DNA of 8,668 nt from the NCBI GenBank assembly GCA_001771055.1, contig MESS01000113.1, positions 1 through 8,668 of the forward strand, given 5' to 3'. The notes below the pieces were generated by a model. It searched no databases and was not told where the DNA came from. It saw nothing but the letters and a program-made list of their open reading frames with translations. This DNA comes from Caldithrix sp. RBG_13_44_9 (GTDB taxonomy: Bacteria > Calditrichota > Calditrichia > RBG-13-44-9). The translations under genes were made by a program, and so were the position numbers. This document shows positions 1 to 7,244 of this stretch, piece after piece (positions within the stretch are counted from its first letter, which is position 1; each line of letters begins with the position of its first letter).

Positions 1-1
1 C

Positions 2-103
2 CAATCTTTAAAAGCTGAGGAACGTTTGCTATTCATTGAATGGATCGATTTAGGGGCGGCCTGGAATCATCAAAGTATGATCGAATCTGATAAACAGCAA
101 TGA
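2..103 (+). CDS. C-terminal end of an upstream protein, possibly heme-associated (5'-truncated)
   Basis: An open frame enters from the left edge and ends at a TGA at 101-103, giving the last 33 residues of a protein. The tail contains LLFIEWIDLGAAWNH. This is close to the 'I..WIDLGA.W' ending common in cytochrome c-like domains of large periplasmic proteins, including relatives of the hydrazine synthase alpha subunit and planctomycete-type cytochromes. That motif is the only functional clue; no CXXCH lies in the visible part. It is followed after only 25 bases by a well-placed ribosome binding site and the next gene, with no terminator between, so it probably belongs to the same transcript. 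The reading frame is fairly secure because of the motif and spacing; the family assignment is tentative. Confidence 0.6.
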   Translation, partial: QSLKAEERLLFIEWIDLGAAWNHQSMIESDKQQ

Positions 104-117
104 TACCCGGTCCCACT

Positions 118-123
118 GAGGAG
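118..123 (+). promoter_or_regulatory. Shine-Dalgarno site of the FG-GAP/ASPIC gene
   Basis: GAGGAG sits five bases before the ATG at 129. It is the only strong Shine-Dalgarno sequence in the window and fixes the start of this gene over the later in-frame ATG at codon 9. The other genes have at most a short purine patch (AGG at 1765-1767, GGA at 4628-4630) or none, as is common in Bacteroidota-like genomes. Confidence 0.75.
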
Positions 124-128
124 TACAA

Positions 129-1766
129 ATGATTAGAAGTTATGCATACTATATGATTTTCATCTGCTTCAGCATAATGGTACTTCATTTATCGGGACAG
201 AATTATTCCGATTTGCCCAGGCTGATAGATATTACTGAAAAGTCCGGCATTACTTTTATTCATAATATTGGTGATGACGACATGAGCAATCTGATCGAGT
301 CAAACGGAGCCGGCTGTGCCTTTTTTGATTATGATGGAGACGGTGATCTGGATATTTACCTGGTGAACGGCGCTTATATTGAAGGGATAAGTCATGTGAA
401 GGGTCGCAAAAATAAGGGCAATTTAACGAACGCTTTATATCGCAATAACAGCGATGGCACTTTTAGCGATGTCACCCGGCAGGCCAGGGTGGGAGACCAG
501 GGAATGGGTATGGCGGTTTTGACGGCCGATTATGACAACGATGGGGACAAAGATATCTTTGTGAGCAATTGGGGACCCGATATCTTTTATCGCAACAATG
601 GGGATGGAACTTTTACCGATATCACCAAAATCGCCGGTGTTGAAAATGACCTGTTCGGGATTGGCTGTACTTTCCTCGATTATGATAAAGATGGTTTTCT
701 GGATTTATATGTCGGCAACTATATCGAGTACGATCCCAATTATCAGTATTTCTATGCTGCTGATAAATTTCCCGGGCCATTGGCCTATCATGGACAACCC
801 GATGTTCTCTATCATAACAATGGTGATGGGACTTTCAGCGATGTGACCAGCCAGGCAGGGGTTTACAATCCAGAGGGCCGGGCGATGGGTGTTACCTCCT
901 GTGACATTGATAATGATAATGACTTCGATATTTTTGTTGCCAATGATGCGATGGAAAATTTTTTATATCGCAATAATGGGGACGGGACTTTTACCAATAT
1001 TGCCCGCCAGACCGGCAGTGCTTTTGGACAGAGCGGGGAGGCTACTTCTGCTATGAGCGGCGAATTTGGCGATATTGATCTGGACGGGTCGGTGGATATC
1101 ATTGTCCCAGATATGGCCTACAGCTGCATTTATAAGAATACCGGCCTCGGTTATTTTGAGGAAAAGAGTGCCGCGATGGGATTGGCAGTAGCCTGCGGGC
1201 AATACACCAGCTGGTCCGGCAATTTCTTTGATTTCAATCATGACGGATATGGTGATTTGTTTATCACCAATGGGCATCCTCACCGTTTGATTGGGGAGGA
1301 GTCTTTACTGTTGCTCAATAATAAGGGAAAAAGGTTTGAAAATGTGTCGCACCTGCTGGGACCGGATTTTCAGGAAAAATTTGTCGGCCGCGGTTCAGCG
1401 GTCGGTGATTTTGACAATGATGGGGATATGGATGTTTTAGTACTGAACCTGAATGACCGTCCCTGCTTGTTCTTAAATGAGGGCGGCAATAAAAAAAACT
1501 GGCTGATGCTTAATCTGATCGGTACGGTAAGTAATCGAGATGCCATTGGCAGCCGGGTACGCTTGACCAGTGGCGGGATCACCCAAATTCGCTGGCGGAT
1601 GAGCAGTTCCGGCTATCTGTCACAAAGCGATTATCGAATTCATTTCGGCTTGGGTAACAACTCCATGGTAGATCAGATCGAAATTCTCTGGCCAAGTGGT
1701 ATTACCCAAATCTTGAAAAATGTCAAAGCGAATCAGATCATTACCGTTCAAGAGTCATCACAGTAG
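129..1766 (+). CDS. Exported FG-GAP/VCBS propeller protein with C-terminal ASPIC/UnbV domain (CRTAC1-like)
   Basis: A 545-residue exported protein. Residues 1-23 form a signal peptide with a hydrophobic core, and cleavage is likely before Q24. Residues 66-454 hold seven FG-GAP/VCBS repeats, each with an Asp-rich calcium-binding loop of DxDxDG type. The loops begin near D67, D134, D184, D259, D315, D368 and D427, and four repeats carry a near-identical Y(R/H)NN(G/S)DGTF strand. Seven repeats fit a closed seven-bladed propeller. Residues 457-540 are an ASPIC/UnbV domain, with NWLMLNL, DAIGSRVRL, GYLSQSD, HFGLG and ILWPSG as family landmarks. Such proteins are extracellular or periplasmic and presumably bind calcium; their role is mostly unknown, with adhesion or scaffolding usually suggested. 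The stop lies 10 bases before the multiheme cytochrome, so the two are probably translated together. Family assignment is strong; function is open. Confidence 0.93.
   Translation: MIRSYAYYMIFICFSIMVLHLSGQNYSDLPRLIDITEKSGITFIHNIGDDDMSNLIESNGAGCAFFDYDGDGDLDIYLVNGAYIEGISHVKGRKNKGNLTNALYRNNSDGTFSDVTRQARVGDQGMGMAVLTADYDNDGDKDIFVSNWGPDIFYRNNGDGTFTDITKIAGVENDLFGIGCTFLDYDKDGFLDLYVGNYIEYDPNYQYFYAADKFPGPLAYHGQPDVLYHNNGDGTFSDVTSQAGVYNPEGRAMGVTSCDIDNDNDFDIFVANDAMENFLYRNNGDGTFTNIARQTGSAFGQSGEATSAMSGEFGDIDLDGSVDIIVPDMAYSCIYKNTGLGYFEEKSAAMGLAVACGQYTSWSGNFFDFNHDGYGDLFITNGHPHRLIGEESLLLLNNKGKRFENVSHLLGPDFQEKFVGRGSAVGDFDNDGDMDVLVLNLNDRPCLFLNEGGNKKNWLMLNLIGTVSNRDAIGSRVRLTSGGITQIRWRMSSSGYLSQSDYRIHFGLGNNSMVDQIEILWPSGITQILKNVKANQIITVQESSQ
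438..992 (+). repeat. Four near-identical coding repeats of the Y(R/H)NN(G/S)DGTF strand
   Basis: Copies at 438-464, 588-614, 810-836 and 966-992 encode the same nine-residue blade strand and remain similar at the DNA level (each starts TATC and ends GACTTT, GAACTTT or GCACTTT). They are spaced unevenly (150, 222 and 156 bases), so this is a family of propeller blades rather than a simple tandem array. The DNA similarity suggests fairly recent internal duplication or gene conversion among blades 1 to 4; blades 5 to 7 have diverged. Confidence 0.7.
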
Positions 1767-1776
1767 GTAAATTTAT

Positions 1777-4623
1777 ATGTCCCGATTCATTCCGATTCTC
1801 GCACTTCCCGGTCTTTTGATCCTCTTAGCGGGAAATCTGTGTGCCCAGAAATCAGCGGATCTTATCTATCTGGGTGAAAAAGTATGCCGGGAATGTCATC
1901 ATTCGAAGGGGAATCGGGATCAGTTCAACACCTGGCGTTTATCTCGGCATTCAAAATCGTATGCAGCCCTGTTTAAACCTGAAGCGAAAAAGATTGCCGA
2001 GCTTTCCGGTATCAAAATAAAACCTTATGAAAGTCCGATCTGTCTGGGGTGTCATACCACTGCCTACTTCACCCAATGGTGGCAAAGGGATAATGATTTT
2101 CATTTTGAGGATGGAGTGCAGTGCGAATCGTGTCATGGTCCGGGAAGTTCGTATCTCGATGTCCATGTAAAAGGGGACAGGGATAAGGCGGTTGAGGCAG
2201 GTTTATTGACTCCGGAAAAGTATGAATGTATGATCTGCCATAAGGAAAAAAGTTCTCATCAGGCAGTGCTGAACTTCGAAAAGTTTGATTATGATAAAGC
2301 CGTTCATATGATTGCGCATCCCGGAACGGGCGGTCCGGTAGTTGATAAATCAGATATTCTGCCAATGCCCGGAAACGGATTGAAATATGTCGGTTCTCTG
2401 ATTTGCGGTGAATGTCATTCAGCAACTTCAAAAAACCATGAATATGGTCAATGGAGATATTCAAAGCATGCTCAGGCGTATGCCATACTGAACACTCAAG
2501 AAGCCAGACGGATTGCCGCTGAGGAGGGAATAACCGATCCCCAGAAATCTGAAGCATGCTTACCCTGTCATATCACCGGAGCTGGAGCATCACCCAACCA
2601 GTTCAGTGAGACTTTTGATTTCGCCCAGGGAGTGCAGTGTGAAAGCTGTCATGGCCCAGGAAGTGAATATATGTCCGAAACGGTGATGCGTGATTCACTC
2701 GCGGCTTTTAAAGCCGGTCTGAGAGAGATTGATAAGACAGTATGTCAGGAATGTCATACCGATAACATTCATGGTAACAGCTTTGATTTTGAAAGATATC
2801 TGCAAGAGATCGATCATTCCCGGTGGCGGGAAATAAGTAGTGACAGCCTGGACTATAAAAATCCTCTCAATCTGGCAATTACCCGGGATGGCAAAAGATT
2901 ATATGTGGTATGCGAGGCCTCGAATACTTTGATAATCCTTGATCCGAAAAAACAAAAAATACTCGCAGAGATCGAGGTGGGAGTGCAGCCTCATCATGTC
3001 TGCTTTTCACCAGATGAAAAGTATGCTTATGTCAGCAACCGCGGCTCAGATAACGTGTCTGTCATTGATACCAGGACCTGCAAAGTCCTTTCATACCTTC
3101 CAGTCGGTGACGAACCCCATGAGTTGGTAACCAATGTGGAAGGAAATATTCTATATGTTGCGAATGCCGGAAGTTACAACGTTTCGGTAATTGATTTAAA
3201 TCATGAAAAGGAACTGAAGCGTCTGGCCGCTTCCAGAGGACCGTGGGGTGTTGCGCGTTCACCGGAAGGGAATCAGATCTATGTCACCAATAATTTAGCA
3301 AAGTATAGTGCATTTCGGAGTCCAGCTGTTTCAGAAGTGACGGTGATCGAATCCAAATCTGCCACGGTCAAATATCGTTATCAGGTACCGGATGCAAATC
3401 TGATCCAGGGTATTGAAGTTTCACCTGACGGCGAATTTGCACTGATAACTTTAATTCGTACCAAGAATTTAGTACCCATGACTCGTGCCATCCAGGGTTG
3501 GGTGATAACCAATGGTATCGGAGTATTATGGAAAGATGGACAGGTAGATCAGCTGTTATTGGATGAGGTCAATCACTTTTTTGCAGATCCTACCGATCTG
3601 GTTTTCAGCAGGGATGGGAAATATGCCTTCGTCAGCGGCGGGGGTGTTCAGGAAGTGGCCATGCTTGATATCACCAGTCTGAAAAAGGTTCTTACCGAAT
3701 CTTCGGAAACTGAACGAAAAAATATCCTGCCCAATCACTTGGGTAAAAGTCAGGCATTTGTTTTAGCTAGAATTCCGGTGGGAAATAGTCCCCGGGGAAT
3801 GGTGGTTTCTCCGGATAATAAATATCTATATGTGGCAGATGGTTTGGATGATGCCGTTTCGGTGATAGATATTAATACTCGAAAACGAACAAAGGTCATT
3901 GATCTGGGTGGTCCGAAATATCTGACCCAGGCAAGAGTGGGCGAACATATTTTTCATGATGCTCAATATACTTTTGGCAGCCAATTTTCCTGTCATTCCT
4001 GTCACCCGGATGGACATATTGATGGAATCGTTTATGACATTGAACCGGATGGGATCGGAATTAATCCGGTGGATAACCGCACTCTGCGAGGGATAAATGA
4101 CACTGCTCCTTTTAAATGGACGGGAAAGAATCCGTCACTGAAGCGGCAGTGCGGAGCCAGACTGGCGGCCTTTTTTACCCGCAGCGATCCCTTTACCCCG
4201 GAGCAATCCGTTGCTTTGGATCGATATATTGTAACCATATCGCGGCCGCCTAATCGCTATCTTACTGATGGTGAATTGAATCCCACTCAATTGAGAGGTA
4301 AATACATTTTTGAACGGCAATATGATAATTCCGGGAATAAAATCCCCCGGACCAACCGCTGTAATTATTGTCATGTACCGCCATATTATACCAATCGTGA
4401 GAAATTTGATGTCGGTACCGCTTCCTGGCTGGATACCGATGGGCATTTCGATATTCCCCATCTGAATAACATCTATGATAGTTCACCATATTTGCATGAT
4501 GGGCGGGCTCAATCCCTGGATGAGATCTGGACGGTGTATAATCCTTTTGATAAACACGGTATGACCAATGACTTAACTAAAGATCAACTGAACGATCTTA
4601 TTGAATATTTAAGGACTTTGTAA
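1777..4623 (+). CDS. Decaheme cytochrome c: two c554-like tetraheme modules, YVTN beta-propeller and di-heme MauG/CCP-like domain
   Basis: A 948-residue exported protein with ten CXXCH heme sites. Residues 1-23 are a signal peptide (LCA then Q24). Module 1 (about 29-181) has hemes at C37, C89, C116 and C151; module 2 (about 203-347) has C210, C261, C288 and C323. Both modules share W-x(4)-H (W53/H58 and W226/H231), the CESCHGPGS site and a late histidine (H181, H347), as in cytochrome c554/c' proteins. Residues 360-712 are a YVTN-type propeller (VSVID, YVANAG and YVADGLDDAVSVID blades). Residues 713-948 form a di-heme peroxidase/MauG-like domain with hemes at C739 and C862, TLRGINDTAPFKWTG and YLHDGRAQSLDEIW. 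Likely a periplasmic electron-transfer enzyme in which the octaheme part wires the di-heme site; substrate unknown. It starts 10 bases after the ASPIC gene, with weak AGG at 1765-1767. Confidence 0.92.
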   Translation: MSRFIPILALPGLLILLAGNLCAQKSADLIYLGEKVCRECHHSKGNRDQFNTWRLSRHSKSYAALFKPEAKKIAELSGIKIKPYESPICLGCHTTAYFTQWWQRDNDFHFEDGVQCESCHGPGSSYLDVHVKGDRDKAVEAGLLTPEKYECMICHKEKSSHQAVLNFEKFDYDKAVHMIAHPGTGGPVVDKSDILPMPGNGLKYVGSLICGECHSATSKNHEYGQWRYSKHAQAYAILNTQEARRIAAEEGITDPQKSEACLPCHITGAGASPNQFSETFDFAQGVQCESCHGPGSEYMSETVMRDSLAAFKAGLREIDKTVCQECHTDNIHGNSFDFERYLQEIDHSRWREISSDSLDYKNPLNLAITRDGKRLYVVCEASNTLIILDPKKQKILAEIEVGVQPHHVCFSPDEKYAYVSNRGSDNVSVIDTRTCKVLSYLPVGDEPHELVTNVEGNILYVANAGSYNVSVIDLNHEKELKRLAASRGPWGVARSPEGNQIYVTNNLAKYSAFRSPAVSEVTVIESKSATVKYRYQVPDANLIQGIEVSPDGEFALITLIRTKNLVPMTRAIQGWVITNGIGVLWKDGQVDQLLLDEVNHFFADPTDLVFSRDGKYAFVSGGGVQEVAMLDITSLKKVLTESSETERKNILPNHLGKSQAFVLARIPVGNSPRGMVVSPDNKYLYVADGLDDAVSVIDINTRKRTKVIDLGGPKYLTQARVGEHIFHDAQYTFGSQFSCHSCHPDGHIDGIVYDIEPDGIGINPVDNRTLRGINDTAPFKWTGKNPSLKRQCGARLAAFFTRSDPFTPEQSVALDRYIVTISRPPNRYLTDGELNPTQLRGKYIFERQYDNSGNKIPRTNRCNYCHVPPYYTNREKFDVGTASWLDTDGHFDIPHLNNIYDSSPYLHDGRAQSLDEIWTVYNPFDKHGMTNDLTKDQLNDLIEYLRTL
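1861..2817 (+). repeat. Internal duplication of the tetraheme cytochrome module
   Basis: Copy 1 (about 1861-2319) and copy 2 (about 2383-2817) encode four-heme modules with the same order of landmarks. The clearest surviving DNA match is around the third heme, 2113-2154 against 2629-2670, where 33 of 42 bases agree and the proteins differ at one of 14 residues (GVQCESCHGPGSSY against GVQCESCHGPGSEY). Elsewhere the copies have drifted, so the duplication is old. Confidence 0.75.
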
Positions 4624-4639
4624 ATTTGGAAAATTTTAC

Positions 4640-5764
4640 ATGAAATACTTTATTCTGATTATTTCACAATTATTTATCTCTGGAATTACTTCAGCCTGGG
4701 CTCAAGCTGATCCTGCAATAAAAATTCCTTATGTCTACACCGAATGGGAATCATTCACTACCGAGTCCACTAACGGCGCTCTAGTTAATGATCACATATT
4801 CTTCCTGAAAGCCGACCGTGATAGTTTATGGGTTGGGACGGAAAACGGTTTAATGCTTTATCATGAAGGAAACTGGAAAAGCTGGACCGAAAAAGAGGGA
4901 TTACCCTGGAGGGTAGTAATCGGGATTGCCAAGGATCAGAAAACCGGTGACTTATGGCTGGCACTGTTTGGTGAAGGAATTGCCCGCTTCAGCGGGGGGC
5001 AGTTTGAACACTTCACTCAAATGAACAGCGGCCTGCTCAATGATGTGGTCTATAATCTTGATATCGAGGGAGATAATGTCTGGATTGCTACTACTGCAGG
5101 AATCAGCCGATATAATCAGCTGACCGGAGAGTGGGAGACTTATAACGAAAGACATGCCCCGATGGAAGAAGTTTGGGTCTACAATGTGGATGCCACGCCA
5201 GAGAAAGTGTTTTTTGCAGTCTGGGGCAGTGGGATCCTGGAGTGGGATATTAAAGATCAGGATTGGACCGAATATCTGGATCCGGACGGGGAAATGGAGA
5301 TCGATCTATATCGTGACGATGGACTCATTCACGTGATAACCACAGCAGCTTCATATGTAGATAAAATTTTATGGGCCTCAACCTATTTTGGCCTCAGCCG
5401 GTATGATGGCAGAAACTGGCGAGGTTATCACGATCATGACAGCGGTTTACCCAGTGTCTTCATCAATTTTGTTCTCGGCAGAAGTGGTTCATCAAGCTAT
5501 TCCTGCACTGATAAAGGTTTAGGGGTGCTGGCAGATTTTGAAACTGATACCTGGGTTACCTATCATCGAAAAACCGAGGATGCCAAATACTGGACTGCTG
5601 ATATCATGGTCGGTAAAGAATTGATCAAATCGGTAGAAACCAACCTGGATCTGCCCAACCATTTCATGATTGCAGTGGAATTTATGGGAACCGATGTGTG
5701 GATCGGTACGGGTCATGGTTTAGCCAGAGGCATCGGCAAGGATTATTATCCTGGTTTGCGTTAA
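4640..5764 (+). CDS. Exported free-standing 'two-component regulator propeller' protein
   Basis: A 374-residue exported protein. Residues 1-21 are a signal peptide ending A-W-A, leaving Q22. The rest is a chain of seven Reg_prop-like repeats of the form 'D.LW(V/I)(G/A)T..G(L/I)..Y.....W..Y'. They centre near residues 61-74, 103-117, 145-159, 188-203, 241-256, 285-300 and 351-364, consistent with one seven-bladed propeller. This repeat is best known as the periplasmic sensor part of hybrid two-component systems of Bacteroidota, but here the protein stops after the propeller: there is no transmembrane helix, histidine kinase or response regulator. It has no CXXCH. It starts 16 bases after the cytochrome gene with a weak GGA patch (4628-4630) nine bases before the ATG. 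It is probably a periplasmic partner or sensor for its neighbours; the ligand is unknown. Confidence 0.88.
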   Translation: MKYFILIISQLFISGITSAWAQADPAIKIPYVYTEWESFTTESTNGALVNDHIFFLKADRDSLWVGTENGLMLYHEGNWKSWTEKEGLPWRVVIGIAKDQKTGDLWLALFGEGIARFSGGQFEHFTQMNSGLLNDVVYNLDIEGDNVWIATTAGISRYNQLTGEWETYNERHAPMEEVWVYNVDATPEKVFFAVWGSGILEWDIKDQDWTEYLDPDGEMEIDLYRDDGLIHVITTAASYVDKILWASTYFGLSRYDGRNWRGYHDHDSGLPSVFINFVLGRSGSSSYSCTDKGLGVLADFETDTWVTYHRKTEDAKYWTADIMVGKELIKSVETNLDLPNHFMIAVEFMGTDVWIGTGHGLARGIGKDYYPGLR

Positions 5765-5806
5765 TAAAGATGATTTAAGATTTTTAGTCAATGGGTTAAA
5801 AAAATA

Positions 5807-7231
5807 ATGAATAAGTGCAGAATAGATTTTATGGCCAGACTACCGTTGCTGATCCTGATAATTGAAATTAGTCTGATACTTGGATTTGGGATTGTATTAA
5901 AATCCCAGACTGATATTCCTTCCCAGACGGATTCTATTTATGGTAAGACACCTCAGGAATATGAGCCTTATCACCGCTTTACCAAACCTTACAAACGGTT
6001 TTTTTTAACACCGCTGGAATACCCGGGTTATGGCCGTCACATTCCGGAACCTGCCAGAATTGATTCTGTCAAAATAGGATTCATCGGGCCGATTATCGAA
6101 AATGTTTATGAAGCTGACGGAACGCCGGTAGAAATTGCCTTAAGGGTCAATCAGGAGATTACCCAATGGGATGGTTACTATACTTCCTATCTGGCACCAT
6201 TGGGAATGAAGATGTTACAAGGTTCGCAGCTGGCAGTAGAACAGGCCAACCAGAATGGCGGGTATCGCGGCAAAATTCCTTTTCAGTTAGTCGTAAGGAA
6301 TGATAATGGAAATTGGCGATCCTCAGGTGAGGAAGTCGTGAAACTGGTTTATAAGGACAGTGTGTGGGCTATCCTGGGTACCATTGATGGTCAGAACAGC
6401 CATATTCTGATCCGGGTGGCCCTGAAGGCAGAAATTCCGGTGATGAATACTGCCGATACCGATCCGACCTTTATAGAGACCAATATACCTTGGGTATTCC
6501 GTTGCATCACTGATGACAGACAGATGTGCTATGCGCTGGCAGATTTTGCTTTCAAAAAATTGGGATTGAAAAGGATTGCGGCCCTGAGGGCTAAAAATAG
6601 GTACGGTAGGATGAGTATTGACGAATTTAGGGATGCGGCGACTCGCCTGGGATTTCCATTCGTGACTGAATTGCAGTATGAAGAGGGTGATACTTCCTTC
6701 AGCTCTCAACTAAAATTAATTAAGGATTTAGGAGTCGATGGCATCATCACCTACGGAAATTCTCGAGAATCGGCCCTGGTCCTTAAGCAGATGCGGCAAC
6801 TGGGAATGGAGCAGTGGTTTTTCGGAAGTGATCGTATGGTTACTCCAGAATTTCTGCAAATCGTCGGGAAGAAGCATGGCAAAGTTGCGGCTGGATATAC
6901 CTACTATCCCGATAGCCAGGATCCAAAATATTTGAAATTTCAGGCAGATTTTACTGAAAGGTTTGGCGAAAAACCGGAGACTTATGCTGCCCATGCTTAT
7001 GATGGAATGAGTATGCTCATAGATGCCATAGAAAAAGCCGGTCTCAATCGGGCACTTATCCGCGATCAACTAGCGGCGATGACCAGTTACCATGGGGTGA
7101 CTGGCTTAAAAAAATTTGATCCGATATTCAATAATCGGACTCCGGCGGTAGTGGCCATTCTAAAAAATGGAAAATTTGAATTTTATACTCAGGAAGAGAT
7201 TTTCTCAGGGAAACTTCGTTTTGAAAATTAG
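5807..7231 (+). CDS. Periplasmic substrate-binding protein, type I fold (LivJ/Peripla_BP_6-like), with aromatic N-terminal extension
   Basis: A 474-residue exported protein. The hydrophobic signal segment is at residues 10-31, and cleavage is plausible before Q34. The type I binding-protein fold runs from about 86 (VKIGFIGP) to 460. Landmarks are GSQLAVEQANQNGGYRG, VVKLVYKDSVWAILG, IPVMNTADTDPTF, a RYG motif at 265-267, FFGSD at 338-342 and the C-terminal HAYDGMSMLIDAIEKAG helix. By eye against LivJ, Y266 and D342 fall at the Tyr and Glu positions that contact the amino-acid ligand, so an amino-acid-like or similar small ligand is possible. Two additions enlarge it beyond the usual 370-390 residues: an aromatic linker (about 45-76) and an insert after the first strand (about 97-125). 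No ABC permease or ATPase is present nearby. Codon 9 (5831) is an alternative start; neither start has a good ribosome site. Confidence 0.88.
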   Translation: MNKCRIDFMARLPLLILIIEISLILGFGIVLKSQTDIPSQTDSIYGKTPQEYEPYHRFTKPYKRFFLTPLEYPGYGRHIPEPARIDSVKIGFIGPIIENVYEADGTPVEIALRVNQEITQWDGYYTSYLAPLGMKMLQGSQLAVEQANQNGGYRGKIPFQLVVRNDNGNWRSSGEEVVKLVYKDSVWAILGTIDGQNSHILIRVALKAEIPVMNTADTDPTFIETNIPWVFRCITDDRQMCYALADFAFKKLGLKRIAALRAKNRYGRMSIDEFRDAATRLGFPFVTELQYEEGDTSFSSQLKLIKDLGVDGIITYGNSRESALVLKQMRQLGMEQWFFGSDRMVTPEFLQIVGKKHGKVAAGYTYYPDSQDPKYLKFQADFTERFGEKPETYAAHAYDGMSMLIDAIEKAGLNRALIRDQLAAMTSYHGVTGLKKFDPIFNNRTPAVVAILKNGKFEFYTQEEIFSGKLRFEN

Positions 7232-7244
7232 TAGCCAGAATAAA

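Noticed and set aside
2..103. Identity as a true hydrazine synthase subunit (anammox)
   Set aside because: Only a short, widely shared C-terminal motif is visible, and nothing else in the window points to anammox metabolism.
2069..2557. A 162-codon open frame on the reverse strand opposite the heme modules
   Set aside because: It lies wholly inside the well-supported multiheme gene, has no recognisable domain or ribosome site, and its composition looks like an antisense shadow.
4640..5764. Hybrid two-component sensor kinase
   Set aside because: The propeller repeats fit, but the protein ends without transmembrane, kinase or receiver domains, and the next gene is a binding protein.
5765..5806. 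Possible promoter or terminator in the longest gap, before the first binding-protein gene
   Set aside because: The gap is A/T-rich but shows no stem-loop and no paired -35/-10 boxes with usable spacing.
6323..7069. Two reverse-strand open frames of over 100 codons inside the first binding-protein gene
   Set aside because: The forward frame has a clear binding-protein fold over the same stretch; the reverse frames show no family features or start signals.
7167..7244. Longer N-terminus of the second binding protein, starting at 7167
   Set aside because: It would overlap the previous gene by 65 bases and place 26 charged residues before an otherwise normal signal peptide; the ATG at 7245 fits better.
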